This document shows, piece by piece, positions 28,470-34,888 of a stretch of 64,000 nucleotides of DNA. The stretch spans positions 1 through 64,000 of the forward strand of contig NZ_MEIK01000028.1 of the NCBI RefSeq assembly GCF_002777855.1, given 5' to 3'. The notes below the pieces were generated by a model. It was given only the letters and a program-made list of their open reading frames with translations. It searched no databases and had not been told where the DNA came from. Each line of letters starts with the position of its first letter. Within the stretch, counting starts at the first letter, position 1. The translations under genes were made by a program, and so were the position numbers. This stretch comes from Snodgrassella alvi. Lineage in GTDB: Bacteria; Pseudomonadota; Gammaproteobacteria; Burkholderiales; Neisseriaceae.

Positions 28470-28523
28470 TATTGGGGTATAAACAACTGAACCATAAATG
28501 ACGCTGGATTTGAGTGTAAGGCT

Positions 28524-29813
28524 TCAGCTTTCCAGTAGCTGTTTGCCCAGATAGTCGTTGTCTCTGGCCATGCCTGGCAGGACAAAGTAAAAGCCTCCAC
28601 CAAAAGGTTTGATATACCGCTCGAGGGGTTCTCCGTTCAGGCGGTTTTGGGTATCGATAAAGCCTTTTTTCAGGTCGTTCTGATAGGCTACGAAAATCAG
28701 TCCCATGTCTAGTTGACCGCTGGGTAAAACGCCAAGGGAATAGCTGAAGCTGCGTCGGCGCAGTTTGGCTACGTGCCGTTCGGGAATACGTGGTTCGGCA
28801 CGACGCATATGTGAGTCAAATAAGATACGGTCGCCATGCGGGTCTCGTTTCATTTGCGGATCATCCATCTCATGCTTCATGCCAATAGGGGCGCCACTGG
28901 ATTTGTAGCGGCCAAAATCGTTTTCCTGATCTTCTAGCGGTGTTCTATCCCAAAATTCTAGGTTGAAGCGAATCAGGCGGATGGCCTGATAACTACCACC
29001 CAGACACCATGCTGGTTCGTGATTATTAGCAGTGACCCATACCAGCTCGTCCATCAGTTTACTATCGGTAATGGCTGCATTGCCGGTGCCGTCTTTAAAG
29101 CCAAACAGATTGATGGCGGTGCTGTGATGGTCAATATCCCTTGCCGGTAAAAATCCGTCCATTTTCCAAAGCGGTACCATGTATCGATTACAGTGGTGGA
29201 TGATGTCGCGCAGGGCATAGATAACACTTTCACGGCTGTTGGCGCAGAACTGGATTGATAAATCTCCGCCACACCAAGATTTCTCCAGCCGGTCGTTGGG
29301 GAATCGTGGCATGGGAATCAGTTTTTTTGGTTTCTGCTGAGCCAGACCGAAGCGTTGATCGAATAGGCTGGCGCCAACGGCAATAGTGATAGTGAGGGAA
29401 TCGGGTGCGAGATTGTGTCCAAGCAGACCGGACTCGGGCGGAGGAAGCTGGTCTGTTTTGTCTGCACTTAAGGTCTGAGGACGGGTAAGAAAGGCAATGC
29501 GCTGAGAAATAAGCTGGAGTAATTGTTGCAGCTGAGTTTTGTCTCGTGCGGTAACGTTAAAAGCGACAAAAATAGCCTCTTTGGTATCTGGTGTAATCAC
29601 TCCGGCCTGATGTCTGCCCCAATAGTCTACGGCTTGATTGTAATCGTGGCTACAGGTTGCAGCAGCGCTAGCTGTGTTGCTGATACCTAATCCTGTCATT
29701 CCTAAGCTGCCGGCCAGCAACATTTTCATGCCATGGCGACGGGCAGGACTAGCCGGATTGTCTTTTGCTGTGGTAGCTGTTTCAGATTGTTGAGTTAAGG
29801 TATTTTTGTTCAT
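28524..29813 (-). CDS. efeB: Deferrochelatase/peroxidase EfeB (DyP-type)
   Basis: A 429-residue heme peroxidase of the DyP family, exported to the periplasm and acting with EfeO and EfeU in ferrous iron uptake or iron release from heme. The Tat-like signal has ARRHGMKMLLAG with a hydrophobic stretch ending NTASAA. The heme-side motif is FGFKDGTGN (GxxDG), and ILFDSHMRRAEPR holds the likely proximal histidine. The ATG at 29813 is preferred; an in-frame TTG at 29825 overlaps the efeO stop. Neither has a strong ribosome binding site, so coupling to efeO is likely. It is the last gene of the five-gene iron operon. Confidence 0.92.
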   Translation of the reverse strand: MNKNTLTQQSETATTAKDNPASPARRHGMKMLLAGSLGMTGLGISNTASAAATCSHDYNQAVDYWGRHQAGVITPDTKEAIFVAFNVTARDKTQLQQLLQLISQRIAFLTRPQTLSADKTDQLPPPESGLLGHNLAPDSLTITIAVGASLFDQRFGLAQQKPKKLIPMPRFPNDRLEKSWCGGDLSIQFCANSRESVIYALRDIIHHCNRYMVPLWKMDGFLPARDIDHHSTAINLFGFKDGTGNAAITDSKLMDELVWVTANNHEPAWCLGGSYQAIRLIRFNLEFWDRTPLEDQENDFGRYKSSGAPIGMKHEMDDPQMKRDPHGDRILFDSHMRRAEPRIPERHVAKLRRRSFSYSLGVLPSGQLDMGLIFVAYQNDLKKGFIDTQNRLNGEPLERYIKPFGGGFYFVLPGMARDNDYLGKQLLES

Positions 29814-29821
29814 AACTGATA

Positions 29822-30712
29822 TCAATGAGGATATTTGTAGTAAACCTTTACGCCCAGCTGCGCACGTAATTGTGCCAGCCTGCTGCTTTGGAGGCTAAGC
29901 AGAGAATAGAGGCGGTCGTGGTCTGTTTGGCTCAGCTGACTGAAGCTCTGAAACTGATTATTGGGTAATTGATAGTGCTGTAGGACGGCAAAAATCTGCT
30001 GATATCCACTATCAAGTGACATGCGTTGTTGTGTCGAAATAAAGGGAGTCAGATATTGAACAATTTGCGCTGAGCCAGCTACATTGGCCTGAATATCGGC
30101 CAGATCGCTGTGACTGTATTGATTTTCTTTACCGGCTAGCTTGGTTTGTAAAATCATTTCTAGAAAATCGGCTGCGGACTGGACAATTTTGGCGATATCC
30201 AGTTCATCGGCAGCTACACGTTTTTGTAGGTCGATGATTTCGTATTGCAGATTGGCAGCTTCAGCCTGTGCCTGTTGCATGTCTTTAAGCACAAATAAAT
30301 CATATTCCAGACGATGAAAACCGCTAAAAGCAGGGTCGTTAATGCCTTGCAGATAATAATCAGCGCGCGAGTTGATGTTTTCGTCGGCATTGCCAAATAA
30401 TCTAACAATAATTCGGATCTGTTCGTAACTTTGGTGCGCGCGGATATAGTCCAGCTGAGCCTGTGCCAATTGTTTGTTACGGCAGGCTGCGACGATGGCG
30501 TCAAGGTATTGCTGGGTGGTTTTCAGCTGTGTAACGACCTGTTGCTGATAAGCCTGAATGGCCGCATGATATTTTTGCGGGGTGGGAATGTCGCCTTTGG
30601 CTGCAACGGCATTGCTATCGTCGATAATGGGGGCTAATAATCCATGTGCCTGAGAGAAAGACGGCAGTAATAAGGCACACAGACAAAGAGTGTGAAACAG
30701 ACGCCGTATCAT
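29822..30712 (-). CDS. efeO: EfeO-type periplasmic iron-binding protein (M75 domain only)
   Basis: A 296-residue exported protein. The signal peptide is MIRRLFHTLCLCALLLPSFS ending AHG. The rest is an imelysin/M75 helical domain with the metal motif HxxE in FSGFHRLEYDLF. Classical EfeO also has an N-terminal cupredoxin domain; here that domain is a separate gene two positions upstream (31554-31889). The ATG at 30712 overlaps the efeU stop (ATGA) and has AAGGA upstream, so it was chosen over a longer upstream frame. EfeO is thought to pass ferrous or ferric iron to the EfeU permease. Confidence 0.9.
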   Translation of the reverse strand: MIRRLFHTLCLCALLLPSFSQAHGLLAPIIDDSNAVAAKGDIPTPQKYHAAIQAYQQQVVTQLKTTQQYLDAIVAACRNKQLAQAQLDYIRAHQSYEQIRIIVRLFGNADENINSRADYYLQGINDPAFSGFHRLEYDLFVLKDMQQAQAEAANLQYEIIDLQKRVAADELDIAKIVQSAADFLEMILQTKLAGKENQYSHSDLADIQANVAGSAQIVQYLTPFISTQQRMSLDSGYQQIFAVLQHYQLPNNQFQSFSQLSQTDHDRLYSLLSLQSSRLAQLRAQLGVKVYYKYPH

Positions 30713-31539
30713 TTGGTTTTTTTCCTTAAGAACAATAGAGCCATTATTATCCAAAATAAACCAAAGGTGATCACGCTGATCCACATAGGCTGCGAACGAT
30801 AGGCAAACAGTGATGAAGCAAAGCTACCGAAAAGGCCGCTATCGTCAATGACATGAGAGGTATCCCAAGCCGGATTGATGAGAAAATCAGGGATGGATAC
30901 GTCGTGTTCGAGTAACATATTGGTCCCGTCTTCAACAGCTTTCAATAATAGTGAAATGGAAAGAAATAACAGCACAACACCGGTGATGGTAAAGAATTTT
31001 TTCCATTGGATGAAGCGGCTGGTGAGGATAAATACATAAAAGGTAAATGCGGATACAATGATGCCGATTAGTACGGCCATGAAGAAGCCGGTGTAATTGT
31101 GGCTATTGAGCTGCATAATCTGACCGGATAGAAAAACAACTATTTCACTGCCTTCACGGGCAATAGCGATGGCAATGATGAAGAGTGCTCCCCACCATGA
31201 GTTGCGCGCTACCTGCTGCGCCATTTCTTGTTCGAGTGTGGATTTCATGCTTTTGGCATGGCGGTTCATCCAGTACACCATTTGTACAATTAGTATGCTG
31301 GCTACTGCGGACATGGCCATCATAAACAGGGTTTGATGGTCATCGCTGAGCTCTTTGAAGACGCCATTGATAATTAAAGCGAGTATGACTGATATCAGTA
31401 CGCCAAGTCCGATGCCGCCAAACAGATAGCGCATGCCGTTACTTCTGTCGGGGTTGCGGTTAATCCATGAATAAATAATGCCGACTACGAGCAGTGCTTC
31501 GAAACATTCGCGCCAGACAACAAAGATGACTTGTCCCAT
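30709..31539 (-). CDS. efeU: FTR1-family iron permease EfeU
   Basis: A 276-residue inner-membrane permease with seven hydrophobic segments. Both REXXE iron motifs are intact: RECFEALLVVGI near the N terminus and AREGSEIVVFLSG in the fourth helix. Oxidase-dependent iron permeases of this type move iron across the inner membrane. It has no extra N-terminal domain. The ribosome binding site AGGA lies six bases before the ATG. It sits 14 bases after the cupredoxin gene and overlaps efeO, so the complex is produced together. Confidence 0.95.
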   Translation of the reverse strand: MGQVIFVVWRECFEALLVVGIIYSWINRNPDRSNGMRYLFGGIGLGVLISVILALIINGVFKELSDDHQTLFMMAMSAVASILIVQMVYWMNRHAKSMKSTLEQEMAQQVARNSWWGALFIIAIAIAREGSEIVVFLSGQIMQLNSHNYTGFFMAVLIGIIVSAFTFYVFILTSRFIQWKKFFTITGVVLLFLSISLLLKAVEDGTNMLLEHDVSIPDFLINPAWDTSHVIDDSGLFGSFASSLFAYRSQPMWISVITFGLFWIIMALLFLRKKTK

Positions 31540-31553
31540 TATATATCCTGTTG

Positions 31554-31889
31554 TTATTTTACGATTAGCTGCCCTTTGGGCTTATTCAGATGAAAGTCGT
31601 CAAAAAAGATATAGGTGCCAGGTTTTTTAGGCGATATGACTACTACTGAAGAGGCGCCGGGTGCCAGTACTTTTTCTTTAACTAGCTGGGTGCTTTCAAA
31701 TTCCACTGGTCCTTTGCCAATGTTGGTGACCTTGATGCGGATTATTTTATTGGCCGGTGCATTGAGGGTGAGAGGCATCATGTCGCCATCTTTCATTTTT
31801 AATTCCAGTGTGACTTTGTCTTCAGCGCTGGCTAAACAGGAAAGCATGAGGCAGACTGAACTGAGCACAATAAGAAAAATTTTTTTCAT
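31554..31889 (-). CDS. Stand-alone cupredoxin-like periplasmic protein
   Basis: A 111-residue exported protein with signal MKKIFLIVLSSVCLMLSCLA ending ASAED. The mature part is a cupredoxin-like beta sandwich equivalent to the N-terminal domain of EfeO: VTLELKMKDGDMMPLTLNAP, FESTQLVKEKVLAPGASSVV and PGTYIFFDDFHLNKPKGQL. The acidic DDFH segment could bind copper or iron. In E. coli this fold is fused to the M75 part of EfeO; here it is separate, between p19 and efeU. A cysteine in the signal region (LSC) is also compatible with a lipoprotein, though the spacing is unusual. Confidence 0.85.
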   Translation of the reverse strand: MKKIFLIVLSSVCLMLSCLASAEDKVTLELKMKDGDMMPLTLNAPANKIIRIKVTNIGKGPVEFESTQLVKEKVLAPGASSVVVISPKKPGTYIFFDDFHLNKPKGQLIVK

Positions 31890-31987
31890 GATGTTTGCGC
31901 TTGTGGCTATGGTGTGCTGATGAAAAGCAGGAAAGGATTATTCTGCCGGTTGAGACCAGAATAATCCTGTCCGTACGACTTAATTCA

Positions 31988-32533
31988 TTAATAACTGCCT
32001 TTGCGGCCTACACCGGTGTAATCAAAATCCCAGCTAACTTCAAATGGTTTGAACCATGGTGCTACGCCGGTTTCTTTATCAATATGACGTGCCATTTGAT
32101 TGGCAGTAGGTGGGGAGATGCGGTAGGTAACACGGTATTTACCATGGCCATCCAGTTTGATGTTGTCGCCATAGTGCGGACCGTCATTGGCCACCATAGA
32201 CATAAATTTACCTGAATGTTCGAATTTGCCTTTGTTTAGCTTGGTGACGGCATACTCAACATTTAGGTTGGGAATCCAGTCTCCTTCAGCAAAGCCATTG
32301 GGGTTGCCTTCTGTGGCATGAATATCGGCTTCCATGTGGACATCGGATTTGCTGGCCGGCAGATGCATATTGCTGTGATCCATTCCATCAGTATCCATGG
32401 TGATGGGTGGGAGGTAGACACCGGAAATTTCCATTCCATTTTTGATGATGGGTTTACCCATCGGATATTCTTGAGCAAAGGCAGCCATGGACACTAGGGC
32501 TGCGCTGGCGATCGCAATTTTTTGTAACAGCAT
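31988..32533 (-). CDS. P19/FetP-type periplasmic iron-transport protein
   Basis: A 181-residue exported protein with signal MLLQKIAIASAALVSMAAFA. The mature sequence matches the P19/Tpd family of dimeric periplasmic metal proteins that work with FTR1 permeases in Campylobacter and uropathogenic E. coli: EYPMGKPIIKNGMEISGVYL, HMEADIHATEGNPNGF and GEGDWIPNLNV-like spacing. Met and His ligands are present in the MDTDGMDHSNMHLP and VHMEADIHA segments. It is the first gene of the operon, 98 bases ahead of the cupredoxin gene, and has AGGAAA upstream. An iron-box-like palindrome lies 61-77 bases before the start. Confidence 0.92.
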   Translation of the reverse strand: MLLQKIAIASAALVSMAAFAQEYPMGKPIIKNGMEISGVYLPPITMDTDGMDHSNMHLPASKSDVHMEADIHATEGNPNGFAEGDWIPNLNVEYAVTKLNKGKFEHSGKFMSMVANDGPHYGDNIKLDGHGKYRVTYRISPPTANQMARHIDKETGVAPWFKPFEVSWDFDYTGVGRKGSY

Positions 32534-32593
32534 GTCTGATTTTCCTATTTATAGTTATGCTGAATCGGTAAGAGACAGCATGACTAGATTAAA

Positions 32594-32610
32594 TTGATAA
32601 GTATTATCAA
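32594..32610 (-). promoter_or_regulatory. Palindromic iron-box-like operator before the p19-efe operon
   Basis: TTGATAA-GTA-TTATCAA is a perfect 7-3-7 inverted repeat, 61-77 bases upstream of the p19 start. GATAA/TTATC half-sites suggest Fur, although the spacing differs from the classical 19-mer. Confidence 0.55.
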
Positions 32611-33058
32611 TATACTCTTTTTACGAATGTTAGAAAACCATTAAATTGTGTTTTTTTGCGCTGGTTTAGTGTTATTTATTGCTATGCTGAAATGTCTGAT
32701 TTTTGATGGTTTTTTTATTAGACTGGGCTGAGTTCTGTCTGTTGCTGAATAACTCTCTGTATGATGATTTGATTGATAAATGAATGATTTGTGCTGAATC
32801 ATTTATCTGCCGGAGCTTTGAGCAGTATTTGTTTAATCAACATTGGTATGAAATTGTGATTTTGTGGCTAAATGGTATAAATAATTATTGTTGCAGTGTG
32901 CACAAGCTATTGATATATAAGTTAAGTAATGTTAAATTATCGCTTCGGCCGAATAGGCTGCTGGTGAAGGATTTGCTGGCAGCGTTTATCGATCATATTT
33001 GTTTGTGGTTTAACTTTCGGAAATATGTTCTGGCTGAAATCTGTGCAGTCTGATGTGG
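32611..33058. other. Intergenic region upstream of the iron operon
   Basis: About 450 AT-rich bases. GATAAATGA (32775-32783) and TCATTTATC (32799-32807) form a hairpin with a 15-base loop. An 89-codon plus-strand frame at 32784-33053 has no ribosome binding site or recognisable protein pattern and was not called. Nothing else is supported. Confidence 0.3.
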
Positions 33059-33086
33059 CTGCCTATGGTGTGGTCACCATAGGCAG
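33059..33086 (-). terminator. Perfect hairpin behind the 118-residue gene
   Basis: CTGCCTATGGTG and CACCATAGGCAG form a perfect 12-bp stem with a TGGT loop, eight bases after the stop at 33094. There is no T-tract on either strand, so it is either a U-less terminator or an RNA-stabilising hairpin. Confidence 0.5.
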
Positions 33087-33093
33087 GATGTGA

Positions 33094-33450
33094 CTAGGAT
33101 TTTTGTAATACTTGCCAGATTTGTTGCGCGATGGGTTCGATGCCGTTCCACAGCAAAGGATTCCAATTGCGCTGTTTGCAAAATGAAAACACCATGGTTT
33201 CGGCACTGAGGATACTTTTACAGGGCCTGAAAACCAACAATCCGCTGTCCTGCCAGTCTGAATCAGCTCTGACGATATAAGGTGACAGGATATAAGCGGT
33301 ATATTCGGCTGCTTCATCTGGTTCATTGAGCCATGGACTGCCGATTGGTGTGGTTTGTTGTAGATAGTAAAGGGCATAGGGATGCTGCAATTGTATGTTG
33401 TCGTGCAGTGCAGTGGACAGTGTGTTCTTGTCTGGTGCAAGAAGTTTCAT
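33094..33450 (-). CDS. Hypothetical protein, 118 residues
   Basis: Not recognised. The protein starts MKLLAPDKNTLSTALHDNIQ and is neutral and soluble, rich in aromatic residues (PYALYYLQQTTPIGSPW, SFCKQRNWNPLLWNG), with no signal peptide or membrane helix. A good ribosome binding site (AGGGAG, eight bases before the ATG) and a perfect 8-5-8 palindrome 29-49 bases upstream suggest a real, regulated gene. Its start overlaps the stop of a possible 53-codon upstream frame. A hairpin without a U-tract follows. It neighbours the iron operon but no functional link is visible. Confidence 0.6.
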   Translation of the reverse strand: MKLLAPDKNTLSTALHDNIQLQHPYALYYLQQTTPIGSPWLNEPDEAAEYTAYILSPYIVRADSDWQDSGLLVFRPCKSILSAETMVFSFCKQRNWNPLLWNGIEPIAQQIWQVLQKS

Positions 33451-33608
33451 TGTCTGTCTCCCTGTGTATGGTTTATGTCAAATACATTATTTGTATTTGT
33501 CATGTAATATATCTGTGTGTCTTGACGATATCTGATTGTGTGGTGTGTTTGCGCAAACAGGTGATGTGGCAGATTGTGATGGGGGAGATTCGCTTTGTAG
33601 ATGTTCAT
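33447..33608 (-). CDS. Possible 53-residue histidine-rich peptide
   Basis: The frame from the ATG at 33608 has GAAAGG seven bases upstream and ends in ATGA overlap with the next gene, which would couple their translation. The N-terminal half has clustered histidines (LPHHNLPHH, then THH), while the rest is polar (YYMTNTNNVFDINHTQGDRQ). No family is recognised. It contains the palindrome at 33479 within its coding span. If that palindrome is the operator of the 118-residue gene, this frame is probably not translated as part of the same transcript. Confidence 0.25.
   Translation of the reverse strand: MNIYKANLPHHNLPHHLFAQTHHTIRYRQDTQIYYMTNTNNVFDINHTQGDRQ
33479..33499. promoter_or_regulatory. 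Perfect 8-5-8 palindrome, operator candidate
   Basis: CAAATACA-TTATT-TGTATTTG is fully symmetric and ends 29 bases before the 118-residue gene's ATG. Nearby TATATT on the minus strand could be a -10 element. The regulator is not known. Confidence 0.5.
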
Positions 33609-33615
33609 ATTATTG

Positions 33616-33812
33616 CCTTTCTCTTTGGTCCAGAAGCCGCAAATGTGCTGTCAAACACAGATGGCGGCAGACAAATGGCAGGGTTGACAGACCGACAAAG
33701 AGAACCGGCAGGCGCGAAGCCTCCCTGCCACTGTCCACCATGAATGAGGAGGAGGCAATGGATATTTACAGACAAAAAAGCTACTCCGTGGGTGAGTAGC
33801 AGGATGTCTGCC
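33616..33812 (+). ncRNA. Structured RNA candidate with short leader-like ORF
   Basis: Dense pairings occur in 200 bases. TTCTCTTTGGTC (33619) pairs with GACC-gac-AAAGAGAA (33690). GCCGC (33636) pairs with GCGGC (33664). GGCAGACA (33666) pairs with TGTCTGCC (33805). GCCTCC (33719) pairs with GGAGGC (33751) and encloses GCCACTG. GCTACTC (33780) pairs with GAGTAGC (33794). The GCCGC hairpin and the GGCAGACA closing stem share bases, so they exclude each other. A strong Shine-Dalgarno (AGGAGG, 33747) precedes an ATG at 33758 and a 13-codon frame (MDIYRQKSYSVGE). Parts resemble a cobalamin riboswitch (GCCACTG arm, closing stem), but the core GGGAA/GGUG boxes are not clear. No plus-strand gene follows. 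Confidence 0.35.
33774..33800 (-). terminator. Minus-strand terminator inside the structured region
   Basis: Read on the minus strand, GCTACTC-ACCCACG-GAGTAGC is a 7-bp stem followed by six T residues. It would end a minus-strand transcript arriving from about 34000, such as the broken small gene at 33820-33991. Confidence 0.65.
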
Positions 33813-33819
33813 TCTTTGA

Positions 33820-33991
33820 TCAGCCTGTCAAAGCTGGTTGCGCTATTGAACGCAACGTCTTTATCTTGCCGTTAAAGCTTGGTACTGTCAAATATTGCCG
33901 TGTACCAGATGTTCCGGTTGTTTGCTGTGTGTTTTCAATCGGGGTAAAAGAGGAGTTTTTACCGTTTTTCTTTTGTCTCCTTGGTAACCAT
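33820..33991 (-). pseudogene. Small gene interrupted by a one-base A-tract frameshift
   Basis: The ATG at 33991 has an excellent ribosome binding site (AAAGGGG). As written the frame stops after MVTKETKEKR. Removing one A from the GAAAAAC run lets it continue for 56 residues to a TGA at 33820, ending RQYLTVPSFNGKIKTLRSIA-QPALTG. The longer frame has no start codon of its own. A minus-strand terminator begins 20 bases after the stop, and a perfect palindrome lies 47-67 bases upstream of the ATG, so it is laid out like a real regulated gene. The RQYLTV segment slightly recalls SymE-type toxins but the match is too short to name. It could be a pseudogene, a phase-variable gene, or a sequencing error. 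Confidence 0.4.
33943..33969 (+). terminator. Plus-strand terminator overlapping the broken small gene
   Basis: GGTAAAA pairs with TTTTACC around GAGGAGT and is followed by GTTTTTC. It is placed to end a plus-strand RNA from the structured region, antisense to the small minus-strand frame. Confidence 0.55.
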
Positions 33992-34037
33992 AATGATCCC
34001 CTTTAAGGTTTTTTGATTTGCCGGCATGTTGGGCTGA

Positions 34038-34058
34038 ATACCGTTCTTTAAACGGTAT
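34038..34058. promoter_or_regulatory. Perfect 8-5-8 palindrome upstream of the broken small gene
   Basis: ATACCGTT-CTTTA-AACGGTAT is fully symmetric, 47-67 bases before the minus-strand ATG at 33991. The 5-base centre and arm length equal those of the palindrome at 33479, but the sequence differs. It is likely a repressor operator. Confidence 0.5.
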
Positions 34059-34835
34059 GTACAAAGAGTAAACTGACTGATTTACTGTTATATGATGAGT
34101 ATACCCCTTAATTTTTTTTCTGAAGGTGCCTAAACAAGCTTTGATAGCCGTGGGCTATAAATTCGACGGAAATGCGACATTACTGATGAGTATTGTTGTA
34201 TTTGAGGAATGTTGCTGTGCAGACAGACTGTATGAAGTTAGTTATGCAAATTATGACAATATTTTATTTAAAGTGTTGTTTATTGGTTGCAAAAGGGTAT
34301 TCGTAAATCTAAATAAAAGTTGCAGATTAGGGTTCTGATTTGTATGGGAACACGATATTTAAATATTATTGCTTATTTATATGAAAAATGGATAATAATA
34401 TAGATTAGACTGGTTAGTTATTTTAATTACCTGATTAAGAGACTCATGATTAATGTTGAAATGATAGTCATGTCTGAATTGGTTGCTGAGTAAAGTCTGT
34501 GCTTTTTCAGACTTTTTTTGTTTGATCATTCTTTATGATGTCTGCTTGAAATGTAAGCTTGTCGGCTAGTTTAAAGTTATATGGATGGTGCTGAGGTTAT
34601 CAATATAATCTGAGTTTTGGTATAGTAGATATCTATCTTTTTGTCATGATTAGAACCAATTCGGTAATTTAGGTTTTGTGTTACTGTCAATATGATGATA
34701 TTACTTGTTGGACTCCAGGTATGATGGAATGGAAATAACAGAAGGCTTTTTTACTTGTAGATAATTGGGTTTTATCAAAATGTTGAGTGAATAACAGTGA
34801 AGTGTATGTTATTTATTGATTAGAATTTTTTGTAT
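34059..34835. other. Gene-poor region with an orphan terminator
   Basis: 777 AT-rich bases. A 70-codon frame starting with GTG at 34126 lacks a ribosome binding site and looks random. The one clear element is a plus-strand terminator at 34492-34519 without a gene in front of it. No promoter can be named with confidence. Confidence 0.35.
34492..34519 (+). terminator. Orphan plus-strand terminator
   Basis: AAAGTCTG pairs with CAGACTTT around TGCTTTTT and continues into a run of T residues. No plus-strand gene precedes it, so it may end a small RNA starting somewhere after about 34340. Confidence 0.7.
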
Positions 34836-34864
34836 AAAAAATCGGGCATACATTAGTATGCCCG
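34836..34864 (-). terminator. Terminator of the autotransporter gene
   Basis: On the minus strand CGGGCATAC-TAAT-GTATGCCCG is a perfect 9-bp stem followed by ATTTTTT, 24 bases after the stop. Confidence 0.93.
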
Positions 34865-34888
34865 AGGCTTATGCTGATAATTCAGCTG

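Noticed and set aside
32784-33053. An 89-codon plus-strand frame upstream of the iron operon
   Set aside because: No start signal and no recognisable domain; it overlaps AT-rich promoter-like DNA and hairpins.
33536-33799. An 87-codon plus-strand frame across the structured region
   Set aside because: No ribosome site at its start and a cysteine/arginine-rich random translation. Only its last 13-19 codons have a plausible start, and these are described with the RNA element.
34126-34338. A 70-codon GTG-start frame in the gene-poor region
   Set aside because: No ribosome site, no domain, and weak coding character (clustered Cys, AT-rich 3' half).
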